A stretch of DNA of 64,000 nucleotides from Lepus europaeus (taxonomy: Eukaryota; Chordata; Mammalia; Lagomorpha; Leporidae). The notes under the pieces are model-generated. The model saw only the letters and a program-made list of their open reading frames with translations, was not told where the DNA came from and made no database searches. Where the stretch lies: NCBI RefSeq assembly GCF_033115175.1, contig NC_084847.1, forward strand, positions 51,035,612 to 51,099,611. The letters run 5' to 3'. A program made the translations under genes and the position numbers. Positions 46,929 to 64,000 of this stretch are shown piece by piece. Position 1 is the first letter of the stretch. Every line of letters begins with the position of its first letter.

Positions 46929-47962
46929 GGGGCTGGCATTGTGGCACAGTGGGTTAAAGCTCCGGCCTGCACTGCCTGCATCCCATATGGGCGCTGGTTT
47001 GAGTCCCGGCTGCTCCACTTCAGATCCAGCTCTCTGCTATGGCCTGGGAAAGCAGTAGAAGATGGCCCAAGTGCCTGTGTTACTGGAGAAATGCAGGGTT
47101 CTTGTCTTCGTGCAAGAAAGAATTCAGGCGTGAGACAGAGTAGTGGAAAGTGAAAAGTAGCAAGGTTTATTAGGGCAGGGACATCCGCAAGAATGGATGG
47201 GCACCTCTCCAGACAGGACCTGAGAGAGAGTGCAGTCGCTCGGGCTGGGGGAAGGAGCGAGGTTCCATGGTTGAGTGGAGAGTTTACACCTGGCCAGGCA
47301 GGCGGGCGGCTCAGCAGAGAGGCAGAGGGCTGAGCGCGCAGTCCGGTTGAGGCCGGGGGTTTTTAAGGAGATGGGTCTCTGTCTTCACAAATCTCCTCCT
47401 GAAACAAAGGATTTTATGGATGTAAATATTAAGAAGCTCCTGAGTTTTCCCTTGAAGGTATCAGACAGGAGGAAGCCTAGCTGGCGCCATCCTGGGTTCA
47501 GAGGAAGGGTGAGCAGGGCCCCCTAGAGAATGGGGATCCGGAGCAGGGTGTTTGAGATGCAGATACTGGGCTGCATCTGGGAGATTGTGGAGGATTTGTC
47601 AGGCAGAAGGGGCGGGGACCTCCACCTGGCAGGTTATCCGGTAGAAGGGGGCAGGGCAGGATGCGAAGGCCAGGCTGCCCCTGAAACATTATCCGGATGA
47701 CTCTGAGATGTAGATGCATATGCAGGACGTAGAAGTCTTCTCTTTAGGCCTTTGTCACACACACATAAGCTCATACCTAACTTCCTACCTAACACTTGGA
47801 CCCCTGCACCCACGAGGGAGATACAGATAGAGTTCTGGCTCCTGTCTTTGGCCAGGGTGACCATTTGGGGAGTGAACCAAGGGATGGAAGCTCTCTGTCT
47901 CTCCCTCCCTCCTTCTCTATTCTACCCACCAAATAAATAAATAATGAATAAATAAACCTTTT
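46929..47962 (+). mobile_element. C-repeat SINE split by a solo LTR
   Basis: The left half (46929-47077) stops inside the CCCAAGTGCTTGGGCC block. The right half (47795-47962) resumes there and ends AAATAAATAAATAATG. It is continuous if the LTR is removed. Confidence 0.92.
47078..47794 (-). mobile_element. Solo LTR of an endogenous retrovirus (class I-like)
   Basis: 717 bp, bounded by TG and CA, with a 4-bp target duplication (CCTG at 47074-47077, originally CTTG, and CTTG at 47795-47798). In its own direction it has a TTAAAAA TATA-like box (about 47366-47360) and a TAATAAACC poly(A) signal (about 47172-47166), then a typical R/U5 end with TTCTTTCTTGCACGAAGAC. Only the LTR remains: no internal gene, primer site or second LTR. 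The 4-bp duplication and the end sequence suggest a gammaretrovirus-like (ERV1) origin. Confidence 0.85.
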
Positions 47963-48494
47963 GACAAAGAACAGAACATGTATACTCCATACAAGTGTCC
48001 GTAAAACAAGCGCCAGTGGGATGTTTTACATCCCGAGTCGCTGGGTGCACCTGCTGTCCAAGAGTGAGGCTGAGCAAAGTGCCCATCCCCTGTGCATCAG
48101 TCCCGCTTCCCTTAGGGTCGGACCCGGCTGGGCTCAGCTCTCCCCCACTGCTGTCCTCCGGATTTTTTTCCCCCTCCTCTTTGAATTTGCATACAAAACG
48201 GCCAGTGTAACATCTTCCAACCCAGAGGCCAAGAGCACATTTCTGGGTCACCATCGATTAAATGCCCAAACTGCAGATCTGACTGGTTCAGTAAAAATAA
48301 GTATAAGGACATTGATGGTGGCAGTGTCCGTAGAAAAAGGACAATCAGATGGGTGGAAAACGCCAGGACACACTCTCACCTCACCCTCCGAAAGCTGGCA
48401 GTGCATTTACCTGTCTGTTTTCGTACCTTGTACGTAACCTGTTACGTACAAGGCTCAGCTGCATACCACATGTACTTATTATTGTTGTTTTTTG

Positions 48495-49128
48495 CAGTAG
48501 GTATGTATGGATTTGCAGGGTAGAGAGAAACAGCAGTCACACTCTCATTCACTCCCCGAATGCCCACCCAGCCGGGCCTGGGAAGCCAGGAGCTGGGAAC
48601 CCCCATCTGGGTCTCCCCCATGGGTGGCAGGAACCCAAGTACCTGAGCCACAGGTGCTGCCTCCCAGGGTGCGCATCGGCAGGGAGCTGGTGCCAGGAGC
48701 CATGCCGGGATTCAAACCCAGGCCACTCTGATACAGGGTGCAGTGCCCCAAGAGGCATCCTTTTTTTTTTTTTTTTTTTTGACAAGTAGAGTCATAGACA
48801 GTGAGAGAGAGAGACAGAGAGAAAGGTCTTCCTTCCATTGGTTCACCCCCCAAATGGCCGTTACGGCTGGCACTGTGCCTATCTGAAGCCAGGAGCCAGG
48901 TGCTTCCTCCTGGTCTCCCATGCGGGTGCAGGGGCCTAAGCACTTGGGCCATCCTCCACTGCCTTCCCGGGCCACAGCAGAGCGCTGGTCTAGAAGAGGA
49001 GCAATTGGGACTAGAATTGGCACCCATATGGGATGCCGGCGCTGCAGGTGGAGGATTAACCCAGTGAGCCATGGCGCCAGCCCCTTCAAGCGGCATCTTT
49101 TAACTGCCGTGCCAAACGCCCGTCCCCG
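48495..49128 (-). mobile_element. Older C-repeat SINE interrupted by a young one
   Basis: The old copy (48495-48760 and 49084-49128) is split by a young copy with poly(T) (48761-49083). The duplication AAGAGGCATC (left) and AAGCGGCATC (right) marks the insertion. Confidence 0.9.
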
Positions 49129-50089
49129 CTAGGCACACGTCAAAATAAGAAAGAAGGAGACTGAGTGGTGAGAATGGGTGGGATGGAGCTTCCATACCAG
49201 AGCAGTCGCCACAGGGAGTGCCCGCGGACATGGCCATCACCAGTATTTACCAGTACTGGAAAAATAATTTTGACTTGGTATTGGCAGATCTGAGCTTCTG
49301 CAGGTAGAATTTTAAGCGTTTTACCGAGTGGTTTTGGACCCACCCCAGAAAGAAACAGCACACGGATTGCCCTAGCTGTGACCACTCAGCAGCTTGCGAG
49401 AGAAATTCACTTTAAAGGAAGGAAATTGTATAATTTTTCAGAACCGTATGAATTTGTACGAAACATCTGGCTCTACTATAAAGTCTCCCGAAAAGCCCTG
49501 GGCATTTGATTTTGTCTTTAAATGGTATTTTTGCTGTGGAAACGGTCATTAAAGTAATTTATAACTCCAACGAAAACATAGCTCGATTGTATTACAGAGC
49601 ACCGTCTCGGCTTGCCAAAGTTTTATGATTTGGAAAAGGTAATGCCTTCTTTAGATGTGTGCTTCCAGAAACCTTTCTGATTTATAAGGCCGGGTTGTAG
49701 GCTGATAATATCCACTGAAAAATAAGTACTTCCGTCTCCAGGCGCTCTGAGCCCCGACAGAGGGGCGGCTGCTCTACCGCGTGCAATCACCACGTGTCAG
49801 TCACACTTCTGTAATGGCTAAGGCACGTGAGGTTAGATTTTGCTCATGTAATTCCGTTTGGAAGTAATTGTGTCCACAAACTACTCTTGTTAAAGGAGCC
49901 CTTGTACGTTATTTGACTCTGACTCAACCCCAGCATCATAAATCCCAGGTACTAAATGCTTTTAATACTCGGTGCCACAGTGGGGGGGAGGGGTGGTGGT
50001 GGGGGGGAACCTGCACAAACCACTACCTGCACGCAGAGGTTTCTATTCATGGGGAAATACTTCATTCTGATATTTGAAGGCTGGGTACT
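49129..50089. other. Single-copy AT-richer intergenic sequence
   Basis: The largest SINE-free block between the two genes. No exon or repeat recognised. A G-rich tract lies at about 49980-50008. Confidence 0.55.
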
Positions 50090-50144
50090 ATCTCTTTTTT
50101 TTTAATTAATTTATTTGAAAGGCAGAGTTACAGGGAGAGAGGGG

Positions 50145-50178
<34 letters not shown>

Positions 50179-50425
50179 TCTTCCATCTGCTGGTTCACCC
50201 CCCAAATGGCCACAACAGCCTGAGCTGGGCCAGGCCGAAGCCAGGAGCCAGGAGTTTCATCCGGGTCTCCCATGTGGGTGCAGGGGCCCAAGGACTTGGG
50301 TCATCTTCCGCTGCTTGCCCAGGTGCATTAGCAGAGAGCTGGATGGGAAATGGAGCAGCTGGGACTCAAACCGGGGCCTGTAAGGGAGGCCATGGTTTAA
50401 CCCTCTACGCCACAGCGCCGGCCCC
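50090..50425 (-). mobile_element. C-repeat SINE with (GA)n
   Basis: Tail AATTAATTTATTTGAAAGGC at left, GA tract 50150-50177, head CCACAGCGCCGGCCCC at right. Confidence 0.94.
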
Positions 50426-50572
50426 TTGGCGCTGTTTCATAATATTTCATGTAAGTGACCAACTTGCCAGGTTTCCTATAAAAGTGGAAGCTACTACGAG
50501 CATGGCAGCCATGGAAATGATGTACCGAGCAACCTGGACATTAGTATTTTTATATCTACTTGAAATGTTGTC

Positions 50573-50911
50573 CGGCCAGCGCCGTGGCTCACTAGGCTAA
50601 TCCTCCGCCTGTGGTGCCGGCACCCCAGGTTCTGGTCCTGGTTGGGGCGCCGGATTCTATCCCGGTTGCTCCTCTTCCAGGCCAGCTCTGGCCTGGGAGT
50701 GCAGTGGAGGATGGCCCAAGTCCTTGGGCCCTGCACCTGCATGGGAGACCAGGAGAAGCACCTGGCTCCTGGCTTCGGATCAGCGCGGTGCGCTGGCTGC
50801 AGCGGCCATTGTGTGTGTGGGGGGTGAATCAACGGAAAAGGAAGACCTTTCTCTCTGATTCTCTCTCTGTCCACTCTGCCTGTAAAAAAAAAAAAAAAAA
50901 AAAAAAAAAAT
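50573..50911 (+). mobile_element. Young C-repeat SINE
   Basis: Head GGCCAGCGCCGTGGCTCACT. A poly(A) of about 27 nt is followed by TTGTC, which also precedes the element. Confidence 0.95.
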
Positions 50912-51107
50912 TGTCGTCTACAACGCTCACATGATCGTCTCTGGAGGTGAAGAAAAAGCACCGGCCAAGATTCAGCACACTTTCACGACAGGAACAACCA
51001 GCCAATGAGGGACAGCCGGGAGTGGCCTCAGGCTGATGGAGGACAGGACGTTGTGGGGGAAGGCAGGAAGACTGAACATTTATTTCCTCCAAGGTCAGGA
51101 AAAGACC

Positions 51108-51378
51108 GAGGCGGGCGGGCCTGTGGCACAGCGGGTGTACCTGCTGTGCTATTAGGGCGCCTGCCTCCCATACTGCATGGATTAGTTTGAGTCCCAGCTC
51201 CTCTGGGCTTTGGATCCAGCTCCCCGCTAAATGTGCCTGGGAGATGATGTCCTGAGTGCTTGGGCCCGTGTCACCCCCTTGGGAAACCCAGAAGAAGCTC
51301 CTGGCTCCTGGCTTCCGATCAGCCCAGCTCTGGCCTATTTGGGCTGTTTCTCAAAAAAAAAAAAAAAATTTAAAAAAA
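51108..51378 (+). mobile_element. C-repeat SINE
   Basis: Head GGCGGGCCTGTGGCACAGCG. The 3' part is shortened after GGCCTATTTGGGC and goes straight into poly(A). Confidence 0.85.
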
Positions 51379-52189
51379 GATGGCTTCTCCCAAGAGCATG
51401 CCGCCAGACACATGGATGCCAGCACAAATCCCGAAGGGTTCGGGCATCACAGAGTATGCGCCAGGAGTTCTCAAACAGATGCTGGGCTTTGCCTGCCGAT
51501 AGGCCACCACGGTTCCAGACGAGGTAGAACTTTGTTGGAGCCACCACACTAAGTTACTGTGGTCGTGGACGATGTACGACTGGCAATCCAGCATCCTGCC
51601 AGCCAGTCCTTTCCCTCTCCTCCCCCAAGAGAGCTTTTTTTTTTTTTTTTTAATTGGATTTTGCAAGGCAAAGAAATCAACCCCCTTTGCCATCAGCCAA
51701 GCCATATTTGGTTCCTGGATTGCGACCGACAGATAGTGCTTCACAGCTCCAAACGCCAGGCTGAAGTTGTCACACAGAAAGACACCGACTTCTGCACACC
51801 AGCGGTTCCACGGTCAAGTGTTGGGTCAGGGACCAGCAGACCAAGTACCCACACTGGGCACAGCAGGTGCACAAGCCACGGGTGTTTCAACCGAAGCAGC
51901 TACTCCGGTGCCCCTCCCGCGATGCAGGTCCACAGTACAGATGCCTGCCTCACAGCCACCTGCTGGACAAGCATCCATTCCTGCTGCATCAGAATGTTCG
52001 GAACGTTCAGACGAATCGTCATTAACTGGGTCCCAAAACATGCTCATGGCTACTCATACGGTGTCTTCACAAAATCCTATCAATGCATCAGATACGCTGG
52101 AAATGTGAAGATGATGATGACGATGTGTTATCTAACTTCATGTATGTAACATGGATACTTGGTCTTATTAAGATTTATTTGAAAGATAG

Positions 52190-52231
<42 letters not shown>

Positions 52232-52697
52232 CTTCCATCTGCTGGTTCAGTCCCCAATTGGCCGCAACGGCCAGAGCTGTGCTGATCTGAAGCCAGGAGC
52301 CAGGAGCTTCTTCCAGGTCTCCCACCCGGGTGCAGGGGCCCAAGGACTTGGGCCATCTTCTACTGCTTTCCCAGGCCACAGCAGAGCTGGATTGGAAGTG
52401 GAGCAGCCAGGACTTGAATTGGCACCCGTATGGGATGCCGGCGCTGCAGGCTGGGGCTTTAACCCACTGCGCCACAGCGCTGGCTCCCCACGTATTTGGC
52501 CTTGAATCTATTATGTACTGAAATTTAATGAGTGTGTTTGATGTTCTCAAGTTGTGTTGGAGAAAACCTATATAGTATTTCATAAGTAAATAGAGTTTTC
52601 AGCTGAAATGGTGGATTTTCTTTAATAGGATTAGTAATGGGCTTTCATCAGCCTGTAAATGTAAAAAGAAATGTTTATTCATTAAAAAAAAAAAAAA
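51379..52697 (+). pseudogene. Possible processed retrocopy of an unrecognised gene
   Basis: SINE-free sequence (apart from one inserted copy at 52168-52487) that ends in ATTCATTAAAAAAAAAAAAAA at about 52676-52697. Two overlapping frames before the SINE are coding-like (VPRSSVGSGTSRPSTHTG in one, SERSDESSLTGSQNM in the next), as if a frameshifted S/T/P-rich coding end were followed by a 3'UTR and poly(A) tail. A poly(T) tract at 51639-51658 may mark another insertion. I do not recognise the parent gene. Confidence 0.35.
52168..52487 (-). mobile_element. C-repeat SINE with (GA)n
   Basis: GA tract 52195-52228. A diverged duplication flanks it (TACTTGGTCTTA on the left, TATTTGGCCTTG on the right). 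Confidence 0.94.
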
Positions 52698-52837
52698 GGA
52701 AACATGTGTCCTTACAGAGATGTGTAATACCCCAAACAAACCCGGAAACAACCAAGATCTCCAGCAGCAGCAGAATGCATGCGCGAGCTGGAGTACATTC
52801 GTACAGCAGGACAGGCATCAGCACTAGAGTACCTGAG

Positions 52838-53117
52838 GCCGGCGCTGTGGCATAGTGGTTAAGGTGCCACCTGAGAAGCCAGCATCCCACGTGGCTGCAG
52901 GTTCGAGTCCCGGCTGCTCCACTTCCGATCCAGCTCCCTGCTAATGGCCCTGGGAAAGCAGCAGAAGATGGCCCTTGTGCTTGGGCCCCTGCCACTCACG
53001 TGGGAGACCCGGATGGAGTTCCAGGCTTCCGGCTGTGGCAGCCCTTTGAGAGAGTAAACCTGAGGATGGAAGATCCCTCTCTGTAACTCTGCCTTTTGGA
53101 TAAATAAATAAATCGGT
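52838..53117 (+). mobile_element. C-repeat SINE
   Basis: Head GAGGCCGGCGCTGTGGCATA. Tail TTGGATAAATAAATAAATCG. Confidence 0.94.
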
Positions 53118-53509
53118 AGGGAAGAAATAATGCATAGGCCACTGAATGTCACGAGGCTATTTCTGACAGGCAAATTGCGAGCATTCGCTAAAGTCTTCTG
53201 CATTGTCGAGGGAAGGCTGGAAACGTACCACGCTGTCCTCATTTTTAGCTGCCACTCAAAATGAGTCTTTTATGATACCTAAAGCCATGTCCTTTTAACC
53301 GTTACAAATAATCCATGCAAGCCTGCATGCTGCTGATCATATTTAATAATGTGTTGCCCTTATAATAATATTGAATTTGATGTCTGTGTTTTCTGAAATG
53401 CATACATAATTGAGGGTCTTTTTTGTTAAGCCAGAAAAAGACTGTTGGCACTTTCTTCTTTTCTCTAGCTGTAAATAGTTCACTTAATTCCAAGTATAGT
53501 TTATTTATT
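53118..53509. other. Single-copy AT-rich intergenic sequence
   Basis: No gene or repeat recognised. Confidence 0.5.
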
Positions 53510-53715
53510 CTTTTTTTTCTGTTTATTTATTTGAAAGGTAGAGTTACAGAGACAGAGAGAGAGAGAGAGATCTATGCGCTGGCTCACAGCTACCAACAGC
53601 CGCAAAAGCCAGGGTTGTTTCAGGCCAAAGCCAGCAGCTCCAAACTGATCTCCCCCATGGGTGGGTGGCAGGGACCCAGGGACTTGGGCCACCTTCTCTT
53701 AACTCCACAAGTCCT
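53510..53715 (-). mobile_element. Older C-repeat SINE, head truncated
   Basis: GTTTATTTATTTGAAAGGTA through CAGGGACTTGGGCCACC. Confidence 0.8.
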
Positions 53716-54105
53716 CAAATAAACACGGTAGAGTGGGTCATTTCTGAACGCCCTGCAGAGCTACGGAGAAAAAAGAATTAGCCTGGGACTTCAGATTCTC
53801 CGCTCAGGTCACGGCCAGGGGAGCGAAGAAGCCAAATCAGCCACCTGCTCGCGGTCTAACAAATGACCCGCACACCTGGCGACTTGAAGTACCAACAAGC
53901 ATTTCTCTCCCACAGCTTCTGAGGGCGTGGATCCAGGGGTGGCTTTGCTGGGCGGCTCTGGCTCCAGGTCTAAGTCTCCAGCTGAGGTCCTGGCTGGGGC
54001 CGCAGTGGGCCGAAGGCTGGGCTGGGGCCAGAGCTACCTGAGAGGCACAGGCACTTAGGGCAGTCTCTTTTTCCTGGAGCTCTATCAGGTTTTGCTCCCT
54101 GCATT
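53716..54105. other. Single-copy intergenic sequence
   Basis: Part (about 53850-54000) resembles the conserved end of an old transposon fragment, but I cannot assign it. Confidence 0.35.
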
Positions 54106-54724
54106 CTGAAGATTTATTTATTTATTTGAAAGAGTTCAACAGAGAGAGAGAGAGGGAGAGAGAGAGAGAGAGAGAGAGAGAAAGGTCTTCTATCCGATGG
54201 TTCACTCCCCAATTGGCCGCAACAGCCGGAGCTGTGCCAGTCTGAAGCCAGGAGCCAGGTGCTTCTTCCTGGTCTCCCATGCAGGTGCAGGGGTCCAAGG
54301 GCTTGGGCCATCCTCCACTGCCTTCCCGGGCCACAGCAGGGAGCTGGACTGGAAGAGGAGCAACTGGGAATAGAACCGGTGCCCACGTGCGCTGCTGGCA
54401 CTGCAGGCAGTGGCTTTACCCGCTCCGCCACAGCGCAGGCCCCAGGTATTAAGTCTTGAGGTGGGCGTTCAGCCTAGTGGTTAGGATGCCTGCATCCCAC
54501 AGCGGAGCTGAGAACCTGGGTTTGAGTCCCGGCTCCATCTCCTGACCCCAGCGTCCCGCCAGTGCACACCCCGGGAAGCAGCAGTGATGGCTCAAATCAT
54601 CGGGTTCCTGCCACCCGCGTGGGCGACCTGGGCTGAGTTCCCAGCTCCTGGCTTCAGGCCTGGCTGGTGTGGAGTGTGAGCCCGGAGACAGGAACGCCCT
54701 CTGCCTCTCAAATACGCAAATGAA
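54106..54724. mobile_element. Head-to-head C-repeat SINE pair
   Basis: A minus copy (54106-54444) with (GA)n, then an older plus copy (54460-54724, head GGTGGGCGTTCAGCCTAGTG). The two are different subfamilies. Confidence 0.88.
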
Positions 54725-54878
54725 AAGCCGACATTTCTCTCCTCTGAGTTCCCTCCTTGATATGAAAGCATCCGCGATGCTGGTGAGTTCACTACGGAAG
54801 TCTCTCCCTGGAGCCCGCAGTGGAAGCCTGAGTGGCAACCCGACGTGGCTCAAAGGTGACCTTGGCTGTGGCTGTGGC

Positions 54879-55615
54879 CTAGCCGCAGGGGTGGGCTGTG
54901 CAGGGTTACGGGGTCCCAGGCGCGCTCTGTGTGAGGTTACCGGGTCCCAGGCGCACTCAGTTCGCCGCAGGGGTGGGCTGTGCAGGGTTACACGGGGTCC
55001 CAGGTGCGGTCCGTGCGCCGCAGGGGTGGGCTGTGCAGGGTTACGGGGTCCCAGGTGCGGTCCGTGCGCCGCAGGGGTGGGCTGTGCAGGGTTACGGGGT
55101 CCCAGGTGCGGTCCGTGCGCCGCAGGGGTGGGCTGTGCAGGGTTACGGGGTCCCAGGTGCGGTCCGTGCGCCGCAGGGGTGGGCTGTGCAGGGTTACGGG
55201 GGTCCGTGCGCCGCAGGGGTGGGCTGCGCAGGGTTACTGGGTCCCAGGCGCGCTCCGTGCGCCGCAGGGGTGGGCTGTGCGGGGTCACCGGGCCCCAGGC
55301 GCCCTCCATGCGCCACAGGAGTGAGCTGTGCGGGGTTACCGGATCCCAGGCGAGCTCGGTGCGCCGCAGGGGTGGGCTGTGCGGGGTCACCGGGCCCCAG
55401 GCGCCCTCCATGCGCCACAGGAGTGGGCTGTGCGGGGTTACCGGATCCCAGGCGAGCTCGGTGCGCCACAGGGGTGGGCTGTGCGGGGTCACCAGGCCCT
55501 ACGCGCACTCCATGTGCCGCAGGGGTGGGCTGTGCGGGGTTTCCTGGCCCCAGGCCCGCTAAGTGCGCCGCAGGGGTGGGCTGTGCGAGGCCACGGGGTC
55601 CCAGGCGCGCTCGAA
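54879..55615 (+). repeat. Minisatellite, 51-bp unit, about 14 copies
   Basis: Units carry CGCCGCAGGGGTGGGCTGTG, then CAGGGTTACGGGGTCCC, then AGGTGCGGTCCGTG. The central four or five units are virtually identical. The right-hand units show an alternating two-unit pattern (GCGGGGTCACCGGGCCCC versus GCGGGGTTACCGGATCCC), meaning a 102-bp higher-order repeat. The array is CpG-rich. Confidence 0.95.
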
Positions 55616-56394
55616 AACCACGCTTCCTCTGTGCCAGCTGTAGGGAACCAGAGGGCGAAAGGGGAGGGACTTCCTCCCGCTCGCCTGCGCTGACGGACAG
55701 GCAGGAAGTCCGCACCTGCCCCTCCCTTCCTGGGCCCATCAGCCTTCCCAGTCCCAGAGCTGGGTCCGGGGGCGACCCCAGCGGGCCTTCTGGGTCCTGG
55801 TATTCGCGTCCAGTGCGGCCCCCTACACTGGTGATCAATAGAACTGGGGGAAGCGATGAGGGGACCTCCCAGTCTGGGTCACAGAGCCCTTCGGTCGCCC
55901 CTGGACATCCCTTGCCGCCGGCCAGCATCGGCTTGCTGACCGCGAGCCCCGGCAAGGGGCCTGGACCTGGATCCTCCAGCCCGAGTCGGACCCGCAGCGT
56001 ACAGCAGCCCTGGGCAGTATCTCAGCACTCTGCAGAGACCCCAGACCCTACCCAAGCCGCTCAGGGATGCTTTGTCACGCAACACCAGGGACACTCTCCG
56101 TGTGGCGGCCCGTCCCTGAAGTCCCCCTCCCCACCCAGTGGGCCCCTCGGCATCCAGGGATTTCCCACACCTGTAGGACCAAGCCCTGCAGTAAAGAGCG
56201 CATGGAGAATAAGAGCGGCACAGCCACGCCTCCTCTGGACGTGAACCCTGGGCCGAGGTCAGGCGCTCTCGTGCCCTCCCCATCCCCCATCTGCCCCTCT
56301 GACTCCTGGGGGCGCGGGGCGAAGAGCTTGGCACAGCAGCTCAGACAGCACTTGGGATGCCCACGCATCATTGCAGAGCGCCTGCTTCTAGCCC
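55616..56394. other. GC-rich sequence downstream of LIMK1
   Basis: No exon, domain or repeat family recognised. The long open frames here continue from the minisatellite. Confidence 0.5.
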
Positions 56395-56572
56395 CAGCCA
56401 CTCTGCTCCCCACTGCTGCGCACCCCAGCAGGCAGCAGGTGCTGGTCCCTGCCACCCACGTGGGAGACCTGGATAGAGTTCCTGGCTCCTGGCTTTCGCC
56501 TGGTCCAGCCCCAGCCACTGCAGCTACTTGGGAAGTGAACCAGCCGATGGAAGACCTCTACCACTTTCCAAT
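56395..56572 (+). mobile_element. C-repeat SINE, truncated both ends
   Basis: CTGCTGCGCACCCCAGCAGG block through GAACCAGCCGATGGAAGACC. Confidence 0.82.
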
Positions 56573-56804
56573 AGTTAAAAATCAAACCACTTCAAGGAAA
56601 TCAACCAAACGTACCATTTCTTTCTGGATCGCTTCCCCGCCCCCTCCCGCCCCCATTCATGGCACCGCAGGACCCGCGTGGGGAGCACAGAATTTATTTC
56701 GCTGTTCCCAGCCTGGGTTTTGTTCTTGGACGGCATGGTTCCCGGATGGAAGCGAGCGTCCCCCGGGGGGGCCTGTCCGGAATGTTCTCCAGGCTCAAAG
56801 TGCA

Positions 56805-57633
56805 CGGAGAAGGCTTCACAGTTTTAATACTTCCGAGACGCTCAACTGAGGCAAAGTGACAAAATGGCCCTCCCGCCGGAAAAAAAATAAACCCCCTAAG
56901 CCCCCGGCAGCTGCTGCTGCTGCAGCCGTTATGAAAAAATAATACAAACTCTTCTTAAAAAATAGATTACACAGAAAGGACCCAGAGGACAGGACCGCCG
57001 AGGAGGGGGTAGGGGCCTCCGGGGATGAACCTCAGGGGCGGGGCTGCTGGTGGACACGCCCCGCCTGCGCCGCCCCGCCCCCAGGGCCTGGCCGCTCCCT
57101 CCAGCGCCCCCCACCTCCCTCCAGGGACCCCGCTTCACCCTGAGGCCTGGTACCTGCTTCCCACGAAAGTGGCTTTGATAAAGAAACAAAAAGGCCCAAA
57201 GCAGGAGGGGGGGGGGGTGGGAGTGCTGCCTGGTCAGGGGGCGTTCCCGTTCCGCCCCCAGACCCCTCCCTCCTGCGGAGAAGGCGTGGACACCTGTCAG
57301 TACCTGCCGCCACCCACCGTGACACCCAAGCCTCTCCTCCCAGCCCAGCCTCGGAGGAGCTGGGGTCCGGGCGCAGCGCTCAGTTAGGCCAGGACGACCC
57401 CCCCCCCCCCCGGCCCATGCAGGGAGAAGCGAGGGTGGCCCCACCAAGGCAGAGGTAAGGCGGGGCGGGGAGGTGGGGGGAGGCGGGTGTGAGGTCTGTG
57501 GCTGGCAGGGAGAAGGCAGGGCAGGGTCTGGCTCGGGGCAGAGGGGAGCTGCACACGGGGCCGCCCCCTCGGAGAGATCTGGGGTGGGCGGACTGCCCGG
57601 CGGCGGGGGCAGGGGCAGCTGGGTGGGCCGGGC
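56805..57633 (-). other. LIMK1: LIMK1 3'UTR
   Basis: About 830 nt from the stop to a downstream ATTAAA. Includes a G-run in the transcript (about 57400-57413), a second (57207-57217) and a GCTGCAGCAGCAGCAGCTGC palindrome-like stretch (56908-56927). The 3' limit is inferred from the poly(A) signal. Confidence 0.65.
56823..56828 (-). terminator. LIMK1: Candidate LIMK1 poly(A) signal ATTAAA
   Basis: ATTAAA on the minus strand with a T/GT-rich region after it. An AATAAA at 56698-56693 is a possible alternative further on. Confidence 0.5.

Positions 57634-64000
<6,367 letters not shown>

Noticed and set aside
47078-47794. Possible intact provirus
   Set aside because: Only one LTR is present. The SINE resumes immediately after its end and there is no internal region.
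54449-56244. Long open frames (about 300-450 codons on both strands) over the 51-bp repeat
   Set aside because: They arise because a GC-rich unit of 51 bp (17 codons) without stops is repeated. No domain, splice structure or conservation supports a protein.

Overview
This is mammalian nuclear DNA from a lagomorph, almost certainly the European rabbit (Oryctolagus cuniculus) or a close leporid. The main evidence is about 65 copies or pieces of the tRNA-derived lagomorph C-repeat SINE (CSINE), in both orientations and several ages. The genes are split by introns and have close human homologues. Gene order and orientation match human 7q11.23, the Williams-Beuren region (LIMK1, EIF4H, LAT2 in tandem), so the window reads that block on the minus strand.

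Layout from low to high coordinate: (1) 554-1041, the first two coding exons of LAT2 (minus; the rest lies below position 1). (2) about 1.05-7.35 kb, the LAT2 upstream/EIF4H downstream interval with SINE and MIR pieces. (3) about 7.36-33.4 kb, the complete EIF4H gene (minus), with CDS exons at 33350-33292, 15393-15206, 13638-13574, 13490-13394, an optional exon at 13147-13089, 9016-8879 and 8790-8651, a 3'UTR to about 7355, and a CpG-rich promoter at about 32.9-33.9 kb. Intron 1 is about 17.9 kb and packed with SINEs. (4) about 34-56.8 kb, an intergenic stretch with SINEs, two minisatellites (a 33-35 bp unit at 45.2-46.25 kb and a 51-bp unit at 54.9-55.6 kb), a solo LTR inserted into a SINE (47078-47794), and unrecognised single-copy blocks. 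(5) about 56.8-63.99 kb, the last seven coding exons and 3'UTR of LIMK1 (minus), encoding most of the kinase domain and the C terminus. The gene continues past 64 kb.

The three genes are neighbours, not a pathway. LIMK1 phosphorylates cofilin, eIF4H stimulates eIF4A during translation initiation, and LAT2 is a membrane adaptor of immune cells.

Three observations in EIF4H stand out. First, the microRNA-590 locus keeps its 5p arm but has lost most of the 3p arm by a short deletion, so the hairpin should not form. Second, the optional EIF4H exon that makes the long isoform is one base short (59 nt). Including it shifts the frame and gives an early stop, so only the 228-residue short isoform should be made. 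Third, two young SINEs lie head to head 29 bp apart in the same intron. They share 182 bp of perfect identity including variants absent from the other copies compared here, although each has its own target-site duplication. This suggests gene conversion across a palindrome, or an assembly artefact. Comparisons with human sequences rest on memory of those sequences, not on an alignment run here.
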